Assembly (NCBI GenBank): GCA_964521085.1
Contig: CAZFPL010000001.1
Coordinates: forward strand, 1 to 64,000
Direction: 5' to 3'
Source of the DNA: JAFGKK01 sp964521085
GTDB taxonomy: Bacteria > Chloroflexota > Anaerolineae > Anaerolineales > RBG-16-64-43
DNA: 64,000 bases
Every line of letters starts with the position of its first letter. The stretch's first letter is position 1. Under the pieces are notes generated by a model that did no database searches, had not been told where the DNA came from, and saw nothing but the letters and a program-made list of their open reading frames with translations. A program made the translations under genes and the position numbers. Below, piece after piece: positions 16,646-25,676 of this stretch.

Positions 16646-17211
16646 AAATCGGATTTCAAATCCGATTATTCCTTCTTGTGTAAAATGCGGAAGGGCGGCA
16701 TGCCCACCCTGCGGCGGAGCCGCCGCAGGGTGGGCGGATTAAGGCCGTCGGAGTCTTGCGCTTCCGGAAAGTAAAAAAAAATTTTCAGATAAACCGGAAT
16801 AGGATTGGTCCGCAAGTTATTATGCAATTCCTTCATGTTCATCTTTATGCATACTCTGTCATTGGTAATAACAATCCATCGGCCTGCAGGAAAGCATGAT
16901 AATCGCAGGGAGCTTGACGGCAGGTAATAATTCTGGAATTTGGAGTCCAATATATGGAAACCCAATCCGGAAAGTGTCCGTAAGGACAAATGTGCCATGT
17001 CCGAAATATATACGAAAATCCAACACTATTCATCGCGGCTTTTTCCCCAATCACCGTAAAAAAATCTCGGAAGGAAAAAACGCTTGCATCAGAACGAATT
17101 CGTCGAGGTATATGTGCTATAGTGGATATTACTCACCGCATTGGATCTTGAATCTCGATCCGGCGTCATTTTACCATTCTCGGAACCCTTGGCTGAAAAA
17201 AGGAGAACTCT
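16646..17211. other. Long intergenic stretch upstream of catalase
   Basis: No convincing gene is visible. It begins with a cassette-type element (16655-16740) and continues AT-rich for about 450 bases. This could be a promoter and regulatory region for the catalase gene, but no clear operator is recognised. Confidence 0.6.
16655..16740 (+). repeat. Cassette-type intergenic element with long hairpin, copy 13
   Basis: ATTCCTTCTTGTGTAAAATGC (core 16681-16686) is followed by a perfect 15-bp stem GCCCACCCTGCGGCG / CGCCGCAGGGTGGGC (16702-16716 with 16721-16735). The right arm of the stem reappears in the copy at 18890-18905. Confidence 0.75.
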
Positions 17212-18672
17212 ATGACAGACGAAAAGAAAAAACTCACCACGACCGGCGGAGCGCCCGTCCCGGACAACCAGAACGTCCTGACCGCCGGACCTCGCGGCCC
17301 CATGCTGCTTCAGGATGTCTGGTTCCTCGAAAAACTTGCCCATTTTGACCGGGAGGTGATCCCTGAACGGCGTATGCACGCTAAGGGATCCGGCGCTTAT
17401 GGCGCGTTTACCGTCACCCACGACATCACGAAATATACAAAAGCGAAGATTTTCTCCCAGGTGGGAAAGAAGACCGACATGTTCGTCCGCTTTTCCACCG
17501 TGGCAGGGGAGCGCGGCGCGGCCGACGCCGAGCGGGATATCCGCGGTTTTGCGATGAAGTTTTACACCGAAGAGGGAAATTGGGATCTGGTCGGCAACAA
17601 CACGCCGGTCTTCTTCCTGCGTGATCCCCTCAAGTTCCCCGACCTGAACCATGCCGTAAAACGGGATCCGCGAACGAATATGCGCAGCGCAAAGAACAAT
17701 TGGGATTTCTGGACCTCGCTTCCGGAGGCGCTGCATCAGGTCACCATCGTCATGAGCGACCGGGGTATCCCGTATTCCTATCGGCATATGCATGGTTTTG
17801 GCAGCCACACCTTCAGCCTGATCAATGAAAAAAATGAGCGCTTCTGGGTCAAGTTCAACTTCCGCACGCAGCAGGGAATCCGCAACCTGAGCGATGCGGA
17901 GGCCGAGGCGGTGGTCGCCAAGGACCGCGAAAGCCACCAGAGGGATCTGTTCGAGAGCATCGAACGAAAGGAATTCCCGCGCTGGACGCTGTTCATCCAG
18001 ATCATGCCGGAAAAGGATGCGGCCAAATGCCCCTATAATCCCTTCGACCTGACCAAAGTATGGTTCCACAAGGATTATCCTCTGATCGAGGTGGGCTTTT
18101 TTGAATTGAACCGCAATCCCGAGAATTATTTTGCCGAGGTCGAGCAATCGGCATTTAACCCGGCTCAAATCGTGCCCGGCATCGGCTTCTCGCCCGATAA
18201 AATGCTGCAAGGCCGGCTCTTTTCCTATGGCGATGCCCAGCGCTACCGCCTCGGCGTGAACCACCATCTGATCCCGGTGAATGCATCCCGCTGCCCGGTC
18301 AACAGTTACCACCGCGACGGCGCCATGCGGGTGGATGGCAACTATGGCGGCACACTCGGCTACGAGCCGAACAGCTATGGGGAATGGCAGGAGCAGCCGG
18401 CCGCAAAGGAACCGCCGCTGGAATTGGGTGGTGCCGCGGATCACTGGAACCAGCGCGAGGACGAAGATTACTTCTCCCAGCCCGGCAAGCTCTTCCGGTT
18501 GATGACCGCCGAGAAGCAGGCCCTGCTCTTCGGTAACACGGCTCGCTCCATAGGAGGCGCTCCGCGGGAGATTCAGATCCGCCACATCGGCAACTGCCTC
18601 AAGGCCGATCCGGCCTATGGCAAAGGGGTGGCGGATGCTTTGGGCATCCCGCTGAGTGAAATACCGAAATAA
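17212..18672 (+). CDS. katA: Monofunctional heme catalase (clade 3 type)
   Basis: 486 residues, the normal length for a small-subunit clade 3 catalase, which turns hydrogen peroxide into water and oxygen. The distal His is His56 in ERRMHAKGSGAYG, the distal Asn lies in LVGNNTPVFF, and the proximal heme ligand is Tyr339 in RLFSYGDAQRYRLG. FRTQQGIRN and the NHHLIPVN segment are also typical. A strong AAAAGGAGA ribosome site precedes ATG 17212. It sits inside the one-orientation array but is much more GC-rich and longer than its neighbours. Confidence 0.97.
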   Translation: MTDEKKKLTTTGGAPVPDNQNVLTAGPRGPMLLQDVWFLEKLAHFDREVIPERRMHAKGSGAYGAFTVTHDITKYTKAKIFSQVGKKTDMFVRFSTVAGERGAADAERDIRGFAMKFYTEEGNWDLVGNNTPVFFLRDPLKFPDLNHAVKRDPRTNMRSAKNNWDFWTSLPEALHQVTIVMSDRGIPYSYRHMHGFGSHTFSLINEKNERFWVKFNFRTQQGIRNLSDAEAEAVVAKDRESHQRDLFESIERKEFPRWTLFIQIMPEKDAAKCPYNPFDLTKVWFHKDYPLIEVGFFELNRNPENYFAEVEQSAFNPAQIVPGIGFSPDKMLQGRLFSYGDAQRYRLGVNHHLIPVNASRCPVNSYHRDGAMRVDGNYGGTLGYEPNSYGEWQEQPAAKEPPLELGGAADHWNQREDEDYFSQPGKLFRLMTAEKQALLFGNTARSIGGAPREIQIRHIGNCLKADPAYGKGVADALGIPLSEIPK

Positions 18673-18694
18673 GAAACACCAATCGATATAAGAA

Positions 18695-18733
18695 GGAATC
18701 CAGCGGCGGCGCAAATGGCCGCCGCTGGATTCC
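18695..18733 (+). terminator. Hairpin downstream of catalase
   Basis: A perfect 16-bp stem (GGAATCCAGCGGCGGC and its inverse) with a 7-base loop. There is no long T run, only CCCTTG, so it may be a stabilising hairpin rather than a strict terminator. Confidence 0.7.
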
Positions 18734-18824
18734 CTTGCTCTACTGGAATTTTTTCCTCTCAACCGTCTCCGTCAGTGTAGATGCGGAATGCCCCTCGGAT
18801 CCGCAACGCGCGGTGGAAAATCGT

Positions 18825-18905
18825 GAAAATGCATTGTTTTCTTTCAAGGTAAAATCCCAGCTGGAAGAAGCCCGGCCGGGATGCGGAGCCGCCGCAGGGT
18901 GGGCT
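18825..18905 (+). repeat. Cassette-type intergenic element, copy 14
   Basis: TTTTCTTTCAAGGTAAAATC (core 18850-18855), then TGGAAGAAGCCCGGCCGGG, and GCGGAGCCGCCGCAGGGTG ending in GGC. The AT core is nearly identical to copy 5. Confidence 0.75.
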
Positions 18906-18916
18906 TAACGGAAAAA

Positions 18917-19660
18917 ATGAAGATAAAAGAGATCCATTCCAAAGCGATTCTCTCTTCCTCGCAGGTTTATGATTATGTCATTAACCCGTATGTCGGGTGT
19001 CAACATGCCTGCTCCTATTGCTATGCCCGGTTTATGAAAAGGTTCAGCGGGCATAAGGAACCTTGGGGGGATTTTGTGGATGTAAAAATCAACGCGCCCG
19101 ATTTGCTGCAGAAGGAGATCGGTAGGAAAAAGAAGGGAAACGTTTGGATAAGCGGGGTTTGTGACCCGTATCAGCCCTTGGAGAAAAAATACGAGTTAAC
19201 CCGGAAGTGTCTTGAAATACTGGTTCAAAATAACTGGCCGGTGATCATTCAGACGCGTTCCCCTTTGGTTCTTCGGGATTTGGATATATTAAAGAAAGCG
19301 GAAACGATGGATGTGGGGATGTCGATCACTACCGCGAAGGACGACATTCGAAAAATATTTGAACCCCATGCGCCGCCTATACCGGAGCGGCTGAAAACCA
19401 TCGATACATTGCATCGGAGCGGCATAAAGACGTACGTGATGATCGCGCCGATTCTTCCGGAGGCGGAGAATTTGGTTGCGCTTCTGGAGGGGAAGGTCGA
19501 CTATCTCATCATCGACCGGATGAACTATCATCATGCTGACTGGATCTACGAGAAATATGGATGGAACGATGAAAATACTGACGGCTATTTTAATGAAATA
19601 GGCCGCAAGATTGCGCAAGATTGCAGGAAACTTGGAATAGACTGCAGATTGACCTATTAA
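18917..19660 (+). CDS. Radical SAM protein of the SPL/Rv2578c-like family
   Basis: 247 residues. The [4Fe-4S] SAM motif is present as GCQHACSYCYARF (C-x3-C-x2-C). VWISGVCDPYQPLE and TRSPLVLRD follow, characteristic of the spore photoproduct lyase-related group that includes Rv2578c-like proteins. True SPL is longer and carries an extra Cys. The protein may act on DNA or another substrate, but only the radical SAM chemistry is clear. The start ATG 18917 lies directly after the intergenic element without a strong ribosome site. Confidence 0.85.
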   Translation: MKIKEIHSKAILSSSQVYDYVINPYVGCQHACSYCYARFMKRFSGHKEPWGDFVDVKINAPDLLQKEIGRKKKGNVWISGVCDPYQPLEKKYELTRKCLEILVQNNWPVIIQTRSPLVLRDLDILKKAETMDVGMSITTAKDDIRKIFEPHAPPIPERLKTIDTLHRSGIKTYVMIAPILPEAENLVALLEGKVDYLIIDRMNYHHADWIYEKYGWNDENTDGYFNEIGRKIAQDCRKLGIDCRLTY

Positions 19661-19775
19661 ATCATCCTCTTTGGATGGGAGTAGAATTTCTGAATGGCAT
19701 TTGGACTATGAATCGGCTTGAATCCCGATCCTTTAAATAGGATTACCAGACACGTGCTGCGCCACAGAATATAAA

Positions 19776-20399
19776 ATGAAGTCAACAAGAATATTTGCCC
19801 TGATCGACGAGGAATATAGCGGACACATTCAAAGTCTGTTTTGCTGCCCCGATATTATGGACCAATTCCAGATCGAATTATTCCATACCGTAGAGGAACT
19901 GTCGGTTCTATCGCGGGATCGATATGCGATCGTGATTCTATATGTGAATATGAAACGGATCCGGAATGAACTCTATGAGAAATTGGATCGTTTTATGCGT
20001 GCAGGGGGAGGCATGTTATCGCTTCATTCGACAACCGCATCTTTCACGAACCAACCCTCATTCATCGATATGGCGGGAGCCCGCTTTATTCGACACGGCC
20101 CCATTAAGAAATACCAGGTTCGACCTGCTCCATCAAGATTTAAGGATTATTCAGGAATCGAAGAATTTGTTATCGAGGATGAACTCTATAGGCAAACATA
20201 TGCCAGGAGGGCCAAGCCCCAATTTATCTATGTTGGGAGTCGGCTATCCGAACCGCTGATGTGGACAAATGCATACGGGAAAGGTGAAACAATCGGGATC
20301 TCGCCGGGACATAGAATGGAGACGATGCAGCATCCCAAAATGATCGAAATTATGAAGCGAAGTCTTTTCCGGTTGATGGGAAATGCAAGAAATAAGTAG
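19776..20399 (+). CDS. ThuA-like domain protein
   Basis: 207 residues. The ThuA (trehalose utilisation) class I glutamine amidotransferase-like fold shows as YAIVILYVNM, the RFMRAGGGMLSLHSTTASF core, and PLMWTNAYGKGETIGISPGH near the end. The usual nucleophile Cys is replaced within LHSTTASF, as in the ThuA family, where the role is likely sugar binding or isomerisation rather than amide transfer. TATAAAATG overlaps the start ATG 19776, and the degenerate upstream region has TAGAAT at 19682. Confidence 0.75.
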   Translation: MKSTRIFALIDEEYSGHIQSLFCCPDIMDQFQIELFHTVEELSVLSRDRYAIVILYVNMKRIRNELYEKLDRFMRAGGGMLSLHSTTASFTNQPSFIDMAGARFIRHGPIKKYQVRPAPSRFKDYSGIEEFVIEDELYRQTYARRAKPQFIYVGSRLSEPLMWTNAYGKGETIGISPGHRMETMQHPKMIEIMKRSLFRLMGNARNK

Positions 20400-20439
20400 A
20401 AGGAGATAACTGTAATAACAAGCCCGGGCCGACCGGCGC

Positions 20440-20560
20440 TTTCAGCGGATTGGCCATCCCGGCGGTGATGAATTGATCTGCGGGCATTTTTCCTTTTCGG
20501 ATAAAATGTTTTTGGCGCACGGTTGTTCCGTCTGGTGAACCGCCCATCGTAGGACGGAGT
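20440..20560 (+). repeat. Cassette-type intergenic element, copy 15
   Basis: GATTGGCCATCCCGGCGG at left, TTTTTCCTTTTCGGATAAAATG (core 20502-20507), then GCGCACGG...CCGTCTGGTGAACCGCCC. It precedes the P-loop gene. Confidence 0.7.
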
Positions 20561-20599
20561 ACCACAATCTCTTGAAGGATTGGATGGATCACTTTTCTT

Positions 20600-21232
20600 A
20601 TGATGAACGTTTGTTTTCAGTGTGGAATGTATCATGCCGACAAGATCATTGATCCGACCGGCCCTTTTGCGGTTTGTCCGGAATGCGGATGTAAACATCT
20701 GTTTAAACAATTGCCTCTGCTGATTGTGTCCGGGGCGAGTGGCGCCGGTAAAACCGCAATTTGCCGACAGTTATTGGGTAAAATTACCCGGGCGGTGTTG
20801 TTGGACTCTGATATTATCTGGCGGCCCGAATTCAACACGCCGGATTCCAACTACCGGGATTTCTTTGAGATTTGGCTCCGTCTGTGCAAGAATATCTCCC
20901 AGTCGGGTCGGCCTGTTGTATTATTCGGAGTCGGAGTGGGGGTGCCTGAAAATATTGAAAATCGTATCGAGCGGAGATATTTCTCAAACGTGCATTATCT
21001 GGCCCTGGTCTGTTCGGATGAAACACTCTCCGAACGGCTGCATCAGCGGCCTCTCTGGCGGGGCACGCGGGAGCCGGTGTACAGGGAGGAGCATATCCGC
21101 TTAAATCACTGGTTTAAATCATATGATGGGCAACCTGCCATCCAGTTGATGGATACAACGAACGTACCACTAGAAGAGACAGCCCGGCAAGTTGCCTCAT
21201 GGATGGATGTAAATATCGGATTGTCTGACTAG
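20600..21232 (+). CDS. P-loop NTPase/kinase with N-terminal zinc ribbon
   Basis: 210 residues. Residues 1-35 hold two Cys pairs (CFQCG and CPECGC), a small zinc ribbon. The Walker A is GASGAGKTAICR (about residues 45-56), followed by LLDSDIIW as the acidic strand. Arg-rich lid-like residues appear in ERLHQRPLWRGTR. This fits the small-molecule kinase group of P-loop proteins (gluconate kinase, chloramphenicol or nucleotide kinase relatives). The substrate is unknown. There are two adjacent ATGs at 20600 and 20603. Confidence 0.7.
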   Translation: MMNVCFQCGMYHADKIIDPTGPFAVCPECGCKHLFKQLPLLIVSGASGAGKTAICRQLLGKITRAVLLDSDIIWRPEFNTPDSNYRDFFEIWLRLCKNISQSGRPVVLFGVGVGVPENIENRIERRYFSNVHYLALVCSDETLSERLHQRPLWRGTREPVYREEHIRLNHWFKSYDGQPAIQLMDTTNVPLEETARQVASWMDVNIGLSD

Positions 21233-21313
21233 CAAAGTGCCTCTGACCAATCCGTGCTTGCGCCGGGCTTGCCCCGGCTCGTGAAATCAAACCTCGCATA
21301 TTTTGGAGAATGC

Positions 21314-22528
21314 ATGGGCAAGGCTTTGTTTTTTGGATTACCGCTGCATGGTCACACCAATCCGTCCCTAGGCTTGGTGAAAGAATTGGTGGCCCGGGGC
21401 GAGCGGGTAATGTACTATTCTTTTCCTGAATTTAGAGAAAAGATCCTCGCGGCAGGCGCTGAATATCGTGCGTCGCCGGAGGCGGACCTTGTCAGGGACC
21501 TGGAAATATTAGCGACCCGTTTGTCATATGTGTATTTGGCGATCCTTGAAGCGGCGGCCCGCAATACGGAAACGTGCGTCCGCATTATCAAAACCGAAAA
21601 ACCGGACTATATTATCCATGATTCGATTGCCGCCTGGGGGAAATTTGCCGCCATGGCGGCCAACACTCCGTCTGTCGCATCCATAACGACCTTTTTATTC
21701 AGCCGTACATCCATTAATCCGCTCGCCTTCCTGCGCATCCTTTCGACAATCAGGCCGGTCGATCTCGCGGCGTTCCAGAAGGCGAAAAAAAGTGCGCGCT
21801 TCCTGCGGGAAAAATACGGAATCAAGGAAACTGGCTTGATGGAAATACTGAACAATACCTCGCCTCTCAATATAATCTACACGATACGCCAATTGCAGCC
21901 GCACGGAGAATCCTTTGATCCCGCCCGGTTTATTTTCGTCGGTCCGTCCATTTCTTCCAGGCCGGCGGAAGCGGATGAGCCGGATTATCAAGCCTTGAGA
22001 AAACCGCTTATCTACATGTCCTTCGGAACTCTCTTGCACAACCAGATCGAATTCTATAAAAAGACGTTTGTAGCTTTTCGTGGTTTCGAAGGAACGATTG
22101 TGCTTTCGGCGGGTAATTTCACCAATATTGCTGCGTTGGGCGATATCCCCGAAAATTTTGTTGTACGCAACCGGGTGAACCAGATGGAAGTTCTTAAGAA
22201 CGCTGCTGTTCTTGTCACCCATGGCGGTATGAACAGTGCGCACGAAGCACTGTACTCGGGTACGCCGCTCATACTGGTCCCGTTCCAGGAAGAGCAACGA
22301 ACGGTCGCCCGTCAGTGTGAAAAAACGGGGTGCGGCATCTACGTACATAAACTGGATGCAAGCATGGTCAAGGATGCCGTCGACCGTGTCCGGCGGGATT
22401 CCTCCTTCGCGGCGCGTTCGAGGGAATTATCTTCACTGCTTCGGAAAAGCGGCGGCGCCCAAGGGGCTGCGGACGCCATTTTGGGATACATGAACGGTAT
22501 CCGGAATTATGGCGGCCCCGGAAATTGA
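21314..22528 (+). CDS. MGT-type UDP-glycosyltransferase (GT1)
   Basis: 404 residues with the GT-B fold of macrolide/natural-product glycosyltransferases. The N-terminal GLPLHGHTNPSLGLVKEL is the acceptor-domain start, with His at the catalytic-base position. IYMSFGTLLHNQ is the interdomain strand, and VTHGGMNSAHEALYSGTPLILVPFQEEQ is the sugar-nucleotide-binding signature. GGAGA precedes ATG 21314. Family members attach sugars to small hydrophobic molecules, often inactivating antibiotics. Confidence 0.9.
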   Translation: MGKALFFGLPLHGHTNPSLGLVKELVARGERVMYYSFPEFREKILAAGAEYRASPEADLVRDLEILATRLSYVYLAILEAAARNTETCVRIIKTEKPDYIIHDSIAAWGKFAAMAANTPSVASITTFLFSRTSINPLAFLRILSTIRPVDLAAFQKAKKSARFLREKYGIKETGLMEILNNTSPLNIIYTIRQLQPHGESFDPARFIFVGPSISSRPAEADEPDYQALRKPLIYMSFGTLLHNQIEFYKKTFVAFRGFEGTIVLSAGNFTNIAALGDIPENFVVRNRVNQMEVLKNAAVLVTHGGMNSAHEALYSGTPLILVPFQEEQRTVARQCEKTGCGIYVHKLDASMVKDAVDRVRRDSSFAARSRELSSLLRKSGGAQGAADAILGYMNGIRNYGGPGN

Positions 22529-22529
22529 C

Positions 22530-22593
22530 CCCCTTCATGTAGAATACCGGTGGAAAGCGGGTGGACCGACAGACGGACCGCCGACCGTTGGGA
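22530..22593 (+). repeat. Cassette-type intergenic element, copy 16 (short)
   Basis: CTTCATGTAGAATACC (core 22540-22545), GGTGGAAAGCGGGTGGACCG, a GACGGACCG segment, and the right end CCGTTGGGA (22585-22593). The left half is missing because the upstream gene ends at 22528. Confidence 0.65.
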
Positions 22594-22622
22594 GGAAGAA
22601 TATGGAAAAGGAGGAGAATTTG

Positions 22623-23183
22623 ATGAATAGATTTTGGATATTAAAAATATCATCGATATTCATCGTGGCTTTATCGATTAGCTCATGCGGCGCCACTCAA
22701 AAGGAAGAAAATACCTCTCTGACGCCGGGGGAAAAAACCCCTATGGTGATGGAAGATAATTTTAATTTTCGAATTGCATATGGTCCTTGTCTAATCGATA
22801 CGTATGATTCCGAATCGGGGATATATACCATGGATATGGGACCCAATCACGAGAAGCAGTCAGCCACATTTGAATTATCCGATGATGAAATGTCGCAGAT
22901 ATTTATGGAAATGATCGGCATAAACTATTTTGAATATCCGGAGGAGATATTGTTGCCGACATCCACCAATGGATCTTATTGGCGGCTATCGGGAGCGAGC
23001 CATTATGACCTGTATGCCGTCAATGGGAAGGCCGAGAAGCATATATCCTGGACGAATGATATTATTGAGCCCATGAGCGCGGAAGGAGAAAATTTCATCC
23101 AATTGATAAAAAATATCCGTGGGATTATCGAAAACCATGAAGAAGTAAAGGCATTGCCCAAGCGGATGGTTGGCTGTATTTAA
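22623..23183 (+). CDS. Predicted lipoprotein, unknown function
   Basis: 186 residues. A type II signal peptide has a hydrophobic stretch (ILKISSIFIVALSIS) and the lipobox SISSCG, so the mature protein would be lipid-anchored on the outside. The mature part is a small alpha/beta domain with ATFELSDDEMSQIFMEMIGINYFEYPEE and a DLYAVNGKAEKHISW strand pair, a pattern common in uncharacterised secreted proteins. The start at 22623 has GGAGGAG; an upstream ATG at 22602 is less likely. AT-rich. Confidence 0.75.
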   Translation: MNRFWILKISSIFIVALSISSCGATQKEENTSLTPGEKTPMVMEDNFNFRIAYGPCLIDTYDSESGIYTMDMGPNHEKQSATFELSDDEMSQIFMEMIGINYFEYPEEILLPTSTNGSYWRLSGASHYDLYAVNGKAEKHISWTNDIIEPMSAEGENFIQLIKNIRGIIENHEEVKALPKRMVGCI

Positions 23184-23431
23184 ATATTCCGAAAATAATC
23201 CGAAACTTCGACTTTGTTTGCATGGAGTAGACAACTCGTCCCGCAGCATAAAAAATCTTTTATAAATCTGTTTTGCCTTTTCGGACAATTTGTTTTGTGG
23301 CATACGTCTGGATGATTAACTTATTCGTTGCGTATTCGCCGACCGGTATAAAAAGGATGGATGAATTTCCGACAAGCTGAACATTATTTGGTATGGGGCC
23401 GCGGGCTTTTACATTTTCCGAGGAGGTTTTG
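23184..23431. other. Intergenic stretch, no clear element
   Basis: No gene is visible. TTTTGCCTTTTCGG at 23271-23284 and GACCGGTATAAAAAGG at 23341-23356 resemble halves of the cassette-type element but lack the hairpin. GAGGAGG at 23421-23427 is the ribosome site of the next gene. Confidence 0.5.
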
Positions 23432-24214
23432 ATGAAATCATTGTGGATGCCGCAGCATAGCGCCTGCATCAGGTTCCATGATTTCCCCGGTTCCGAACCC
23501 GCCATAGTCCTCCTGCATGGCCTCGGTTCGGCATCCTCCGCGGATTTCCCCGCCCTCGCCCGCCAACCCGCTCTTTCGCGGTTTCGCTTTATTCTTCCCG
23601 ATTTTCTCGGCTTTGGTTTCAGCGACAAGCCGGCGGATTTCGACTACTCTCTGGAAAGCCACGCGGAAACCGTTTATCGGATCCTTCAACATCTCGGCCT
23701 CTCGAACGTGTGTCTCTTCGGGCACAGCATGGGCGGCGCCGTCGCGGTTGCCCTCACCGCCGCTCATCCCGAGCCCATCTCCCGCTTGGTGTTGGCCGAA
23801 GCCAACCTCGACCCGGGAGTCGGCCAGGCCAGCAAAATGATCGCGGCCCAAACCGAAAGCGATTACGTCGCCAAGGGTCACTCCCAGTTTCTCCGGAGCA
23901 TTGAACAAGGGATTCAGCAATCGCCAGGGCTTGCCTGCTTCGCCGGCGCGCTCCGGGTGGCGGATCCGATCGCCGTGCACCGCAGCGCCGTTGGGCTGAT
24001 GCGGGGTACCGTCCCTTCGCAGAGACAGCTTTTTCTTTCGATGAAAATCCCCCGATCGTTCATCTATGGCGAACTCTCTCTCCCGGATCCGGATAGGAAC
24101 AGCCTGCGGGCCGGGGGCATCGACATTTTGATCGTTCCCAAAGCCGGACATGCCATGATGCACGATAACCCGGAAGGTTTCGGGCTCGCGTTGCAGCAGT
24201 CTTTCGGTCTCTGA
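23432..24214 (+). CDS. Alpha/beta hydrolase
   Basis: 260 residues. The oxyanion strand VLLHGLGSASSADF, the DFLGFGFSDKP loop, and the nucleophile elbow LFGHSMGGAVAVAL (Ser) are followed by a catalytic Asp candidate in the GELSLPDPDR region and the His in VPKAGHAMMHDNPEG. All triad positions are filled. Such enzymes hydrolyse esters, lactones or C-C bonds; the substrate is unknown. The start ATG 23432 follows GAGGAGG. GC-rich compared with the lipoprotein gene upstream. Confidence 0.9.
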   Translation: MKSLWMPQHSACIRFHDFPGSEPAIVLLHGLGSASSADFPALARQPALSRFRFILPDFLGFGFSDKPADFDYSLESHAETVYRILQHLGLSNVCLFGHSMGGAVAVALTAAHPEPISRLVLAEANLDPGVGQASKMIAAQTESDYVAKGHSQFLRSIEQGIQQSPGLACFAGALRVADPIAVHRSAVGLMRGTVPSQRQLFLSMKIPRSFIYGELSLPDPDRNSLRAGGIDILIVPKAGHAMMHDNPEGFGLALQQSFGL

Positions 24215-24304
24215 AACTACCCCGATGGATTGGCGACGCCGTGCCATGAGGGATTGAACCTTGCTTCCGACTCTACAAGCAGGTTTTGCCTGATATTTAC
24301 CTGC

Positions 24305-24430
24305 ACCACAAGTGGCTGCAGGTGAGTTGGCCTTCGGCGCTGAAAATGGATGGGGAATGCTTCGTCGGTGTTTCGGGTAAAATATTTGGATTCGGGTACG
24401 GTCAGCCCGGTGCCTGAGTTGCCAACCTTT
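24305..24430 (+). repeat. Cassette-type intergenic element, copy 17
   Basis: CACCACAAGTGGCTGCAGG hairpin at left, AGTTGGCCTTCGG, then GTGTTTCGGGTAAAATA (core 24378-24383), and a GC part GTACGGTCAGCCCGGTGCC ending in GAGTTGCC. Confidence 0.65.
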
Positions 24431-24481
24431 GAGTAGTATATGAACTACTGCAACTTCACAAAGAGGTGAACGCAAACAACC

Positions 24482-24946
24482 ATGGGGAATCCACATCGGA
24501 TTGCTGCCGGAGGAATAATCTTCAAAGGGAATGCGGTTTTGCTGGTTCGATACCCCGCGAAAGATGGTAAGAAAACCTTTCTCGTCGGACCGGGAGGCGG
24601 CTTGGAGGACGATGAGAATATCATCCAGGCCGTCATCCGGGAAACGAAAGAAGAAACCGGCGTCATGGTGGAACCCAAACGGGTGGTCATTATTGAGGAT
24701 TTAATAGATTCCCGCTGTAAGATGATAAAGATCTGGATGGTCTGTGAGTATGGAAGCGGCAAAGTTCATAAGACAAGGGAGGCGGAAAAGGAAGGGATTA
24801 TGGAAACGGCATGGTTCACAAAAGAGCAGCTGGCAAATGAGAAAGTGTATCCTGCATTGCTCATGGAAAGCGATTGGAAGCAACTTCGGATGAAGAACTG
24901 GGAAATAAAAATCCTTCCATCCCGTGTGATGAATTCTGAAGGTTGA
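24482..24946 (+). CDS. NUDIX hydrolase
   Basis: 154 residues. The Nudix box is complete: GPGGGLEDDE...AVIRETKEETGV matches Gx5Ex7REUxEExGU. The opening HRIAAGGIIFKGNAVLLVRY is the usual first strand pair. It would cleave a nucleoside diphosphate linked to another moiety; specificity cannot be read from the sequence. A GAGGTGA precedes ATG 24482. An MutT-like housecleaning role is typical, but it sits as a single gene in the cassette-like array. Confidence 0.92.
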   Translation: MGNPHRIAAGGIIFKGNAVLLVRYPAKDGKKTFLVGPGGGLEDDENIIQAVIRETKEETGVMVEPKRVVIIEDLIDSRCKMIKIWMVCEYGSGKVHKTREAEKEGIMETAWFTKEQLANEKVYPALLMESDWKQLRMKNWEIKILPSRVMNSEG

Positions 24947-25004
24947 AACACGCGCCTTAAGGCGCGAACGCCGGTTTATCCGGTTCACCGAGGCAGGAAT
25001 ACCT

Positions 25005-25601
25005 ATGCCGATAAAAGAAACCGATCCAAAAACGCTTGATCCTCTGGAATTCCACCCCCTGACTCCCGGCCGCTGGGACGATTTCACGCGGCTGTTCGGA
25101 AAGCACGGCGCCTACGGCGGATGCTGGTGCATGTGGTGGCGGGAAACGCGCGCCGAGTTCGAGAAACGGCAGGGGGAGGGAAATCGCCGTGCGATGCGGA
25201 AAATCGTCGAGTCGGGCGAGGTGCCGGGGATCCTGGCCTATGCGGCGGGTGAGCCGGCAGGTTGGATTTCAATCGCACCGCGGGAGAATTTTTCCGGCCT
25301 GGAACGATCGCGCACGCTCAAGCGGCTCGATGACACGCCGGTCTGGTCGATCGTATGTTTCTTCGTGGGGAAGGAATATCGCAATCGGGGAATCGCCGTT
25401 CCATTAATTCGCGCGGCGGTGGACTATGCCGCGCGGCAAGGGGCGAAAGTAGTGGAAGCGTACCCGACGCTGGCGGATAAGGAGGAATTGGCGCCCGTTT
25501 CGGTCTATATGGGGATCCCCACGATGTTCGAACGCGCGGGATTTGTCGAGTACGCGCGGCCGTCGAAGTGCAAAGTGATCATGCGGCATGCCGTCGACTA
25601 G
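25005..25601 (+). CDS. GNAT family N-acetyltransferase
   Basis: 198 residues. It begins with the segment GGCWCMWWRETRAEFEKR, which is characteristic of a GNAT subgroup often annotated only as GCN5-related. The CoA loop is SIVCFFVGKEYRNRGIAVPLIRAAV, followed by VVEAYPTL and MFERAGFVE. Start ATG at 25005 with GAGGCAGG upstream. The intergenic space before it has a CGCGCC/GGCGCG stem rather than a standard cassette-type element. Confidence 0.85.
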   Translation: MPIKETDPKTLDPLEFHPLTPGRWDDFTRLFGKHGAYGGCWCMWWRETRAEFEKRQGEGNRRAMRKIVESGEVPGILAYAAGEPAGWISIAPRENFSGLERSRTLKRLDDTPVWSIVCFFVGKEYRNRGIAVPLIRAAVDYAARQGAKVVEAYPTLADKEELAPVSVYMGIPTMFERAGFVEYARPSKCKVIMRHAVD

Positions 25602-25676
25602 CTTGACAGGCCGTGCAAGTGAGTTTGAATTCCCGGAATTAAGCAACTCGCATCCCAGGCAGAGGTAGTATTAAAA

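Noticed and set aside
16896..17348. A 150-codon frame upstream of and overlapping catalase
   Set aside because: It runs into the catalase start region in another frame and shows no protein-like pattern.
17089..18762. A 557-codon minus strand frame opposite catalase
   Set aside because: Antisense shadow of the catalase gene; no family motif and no ribosome site.
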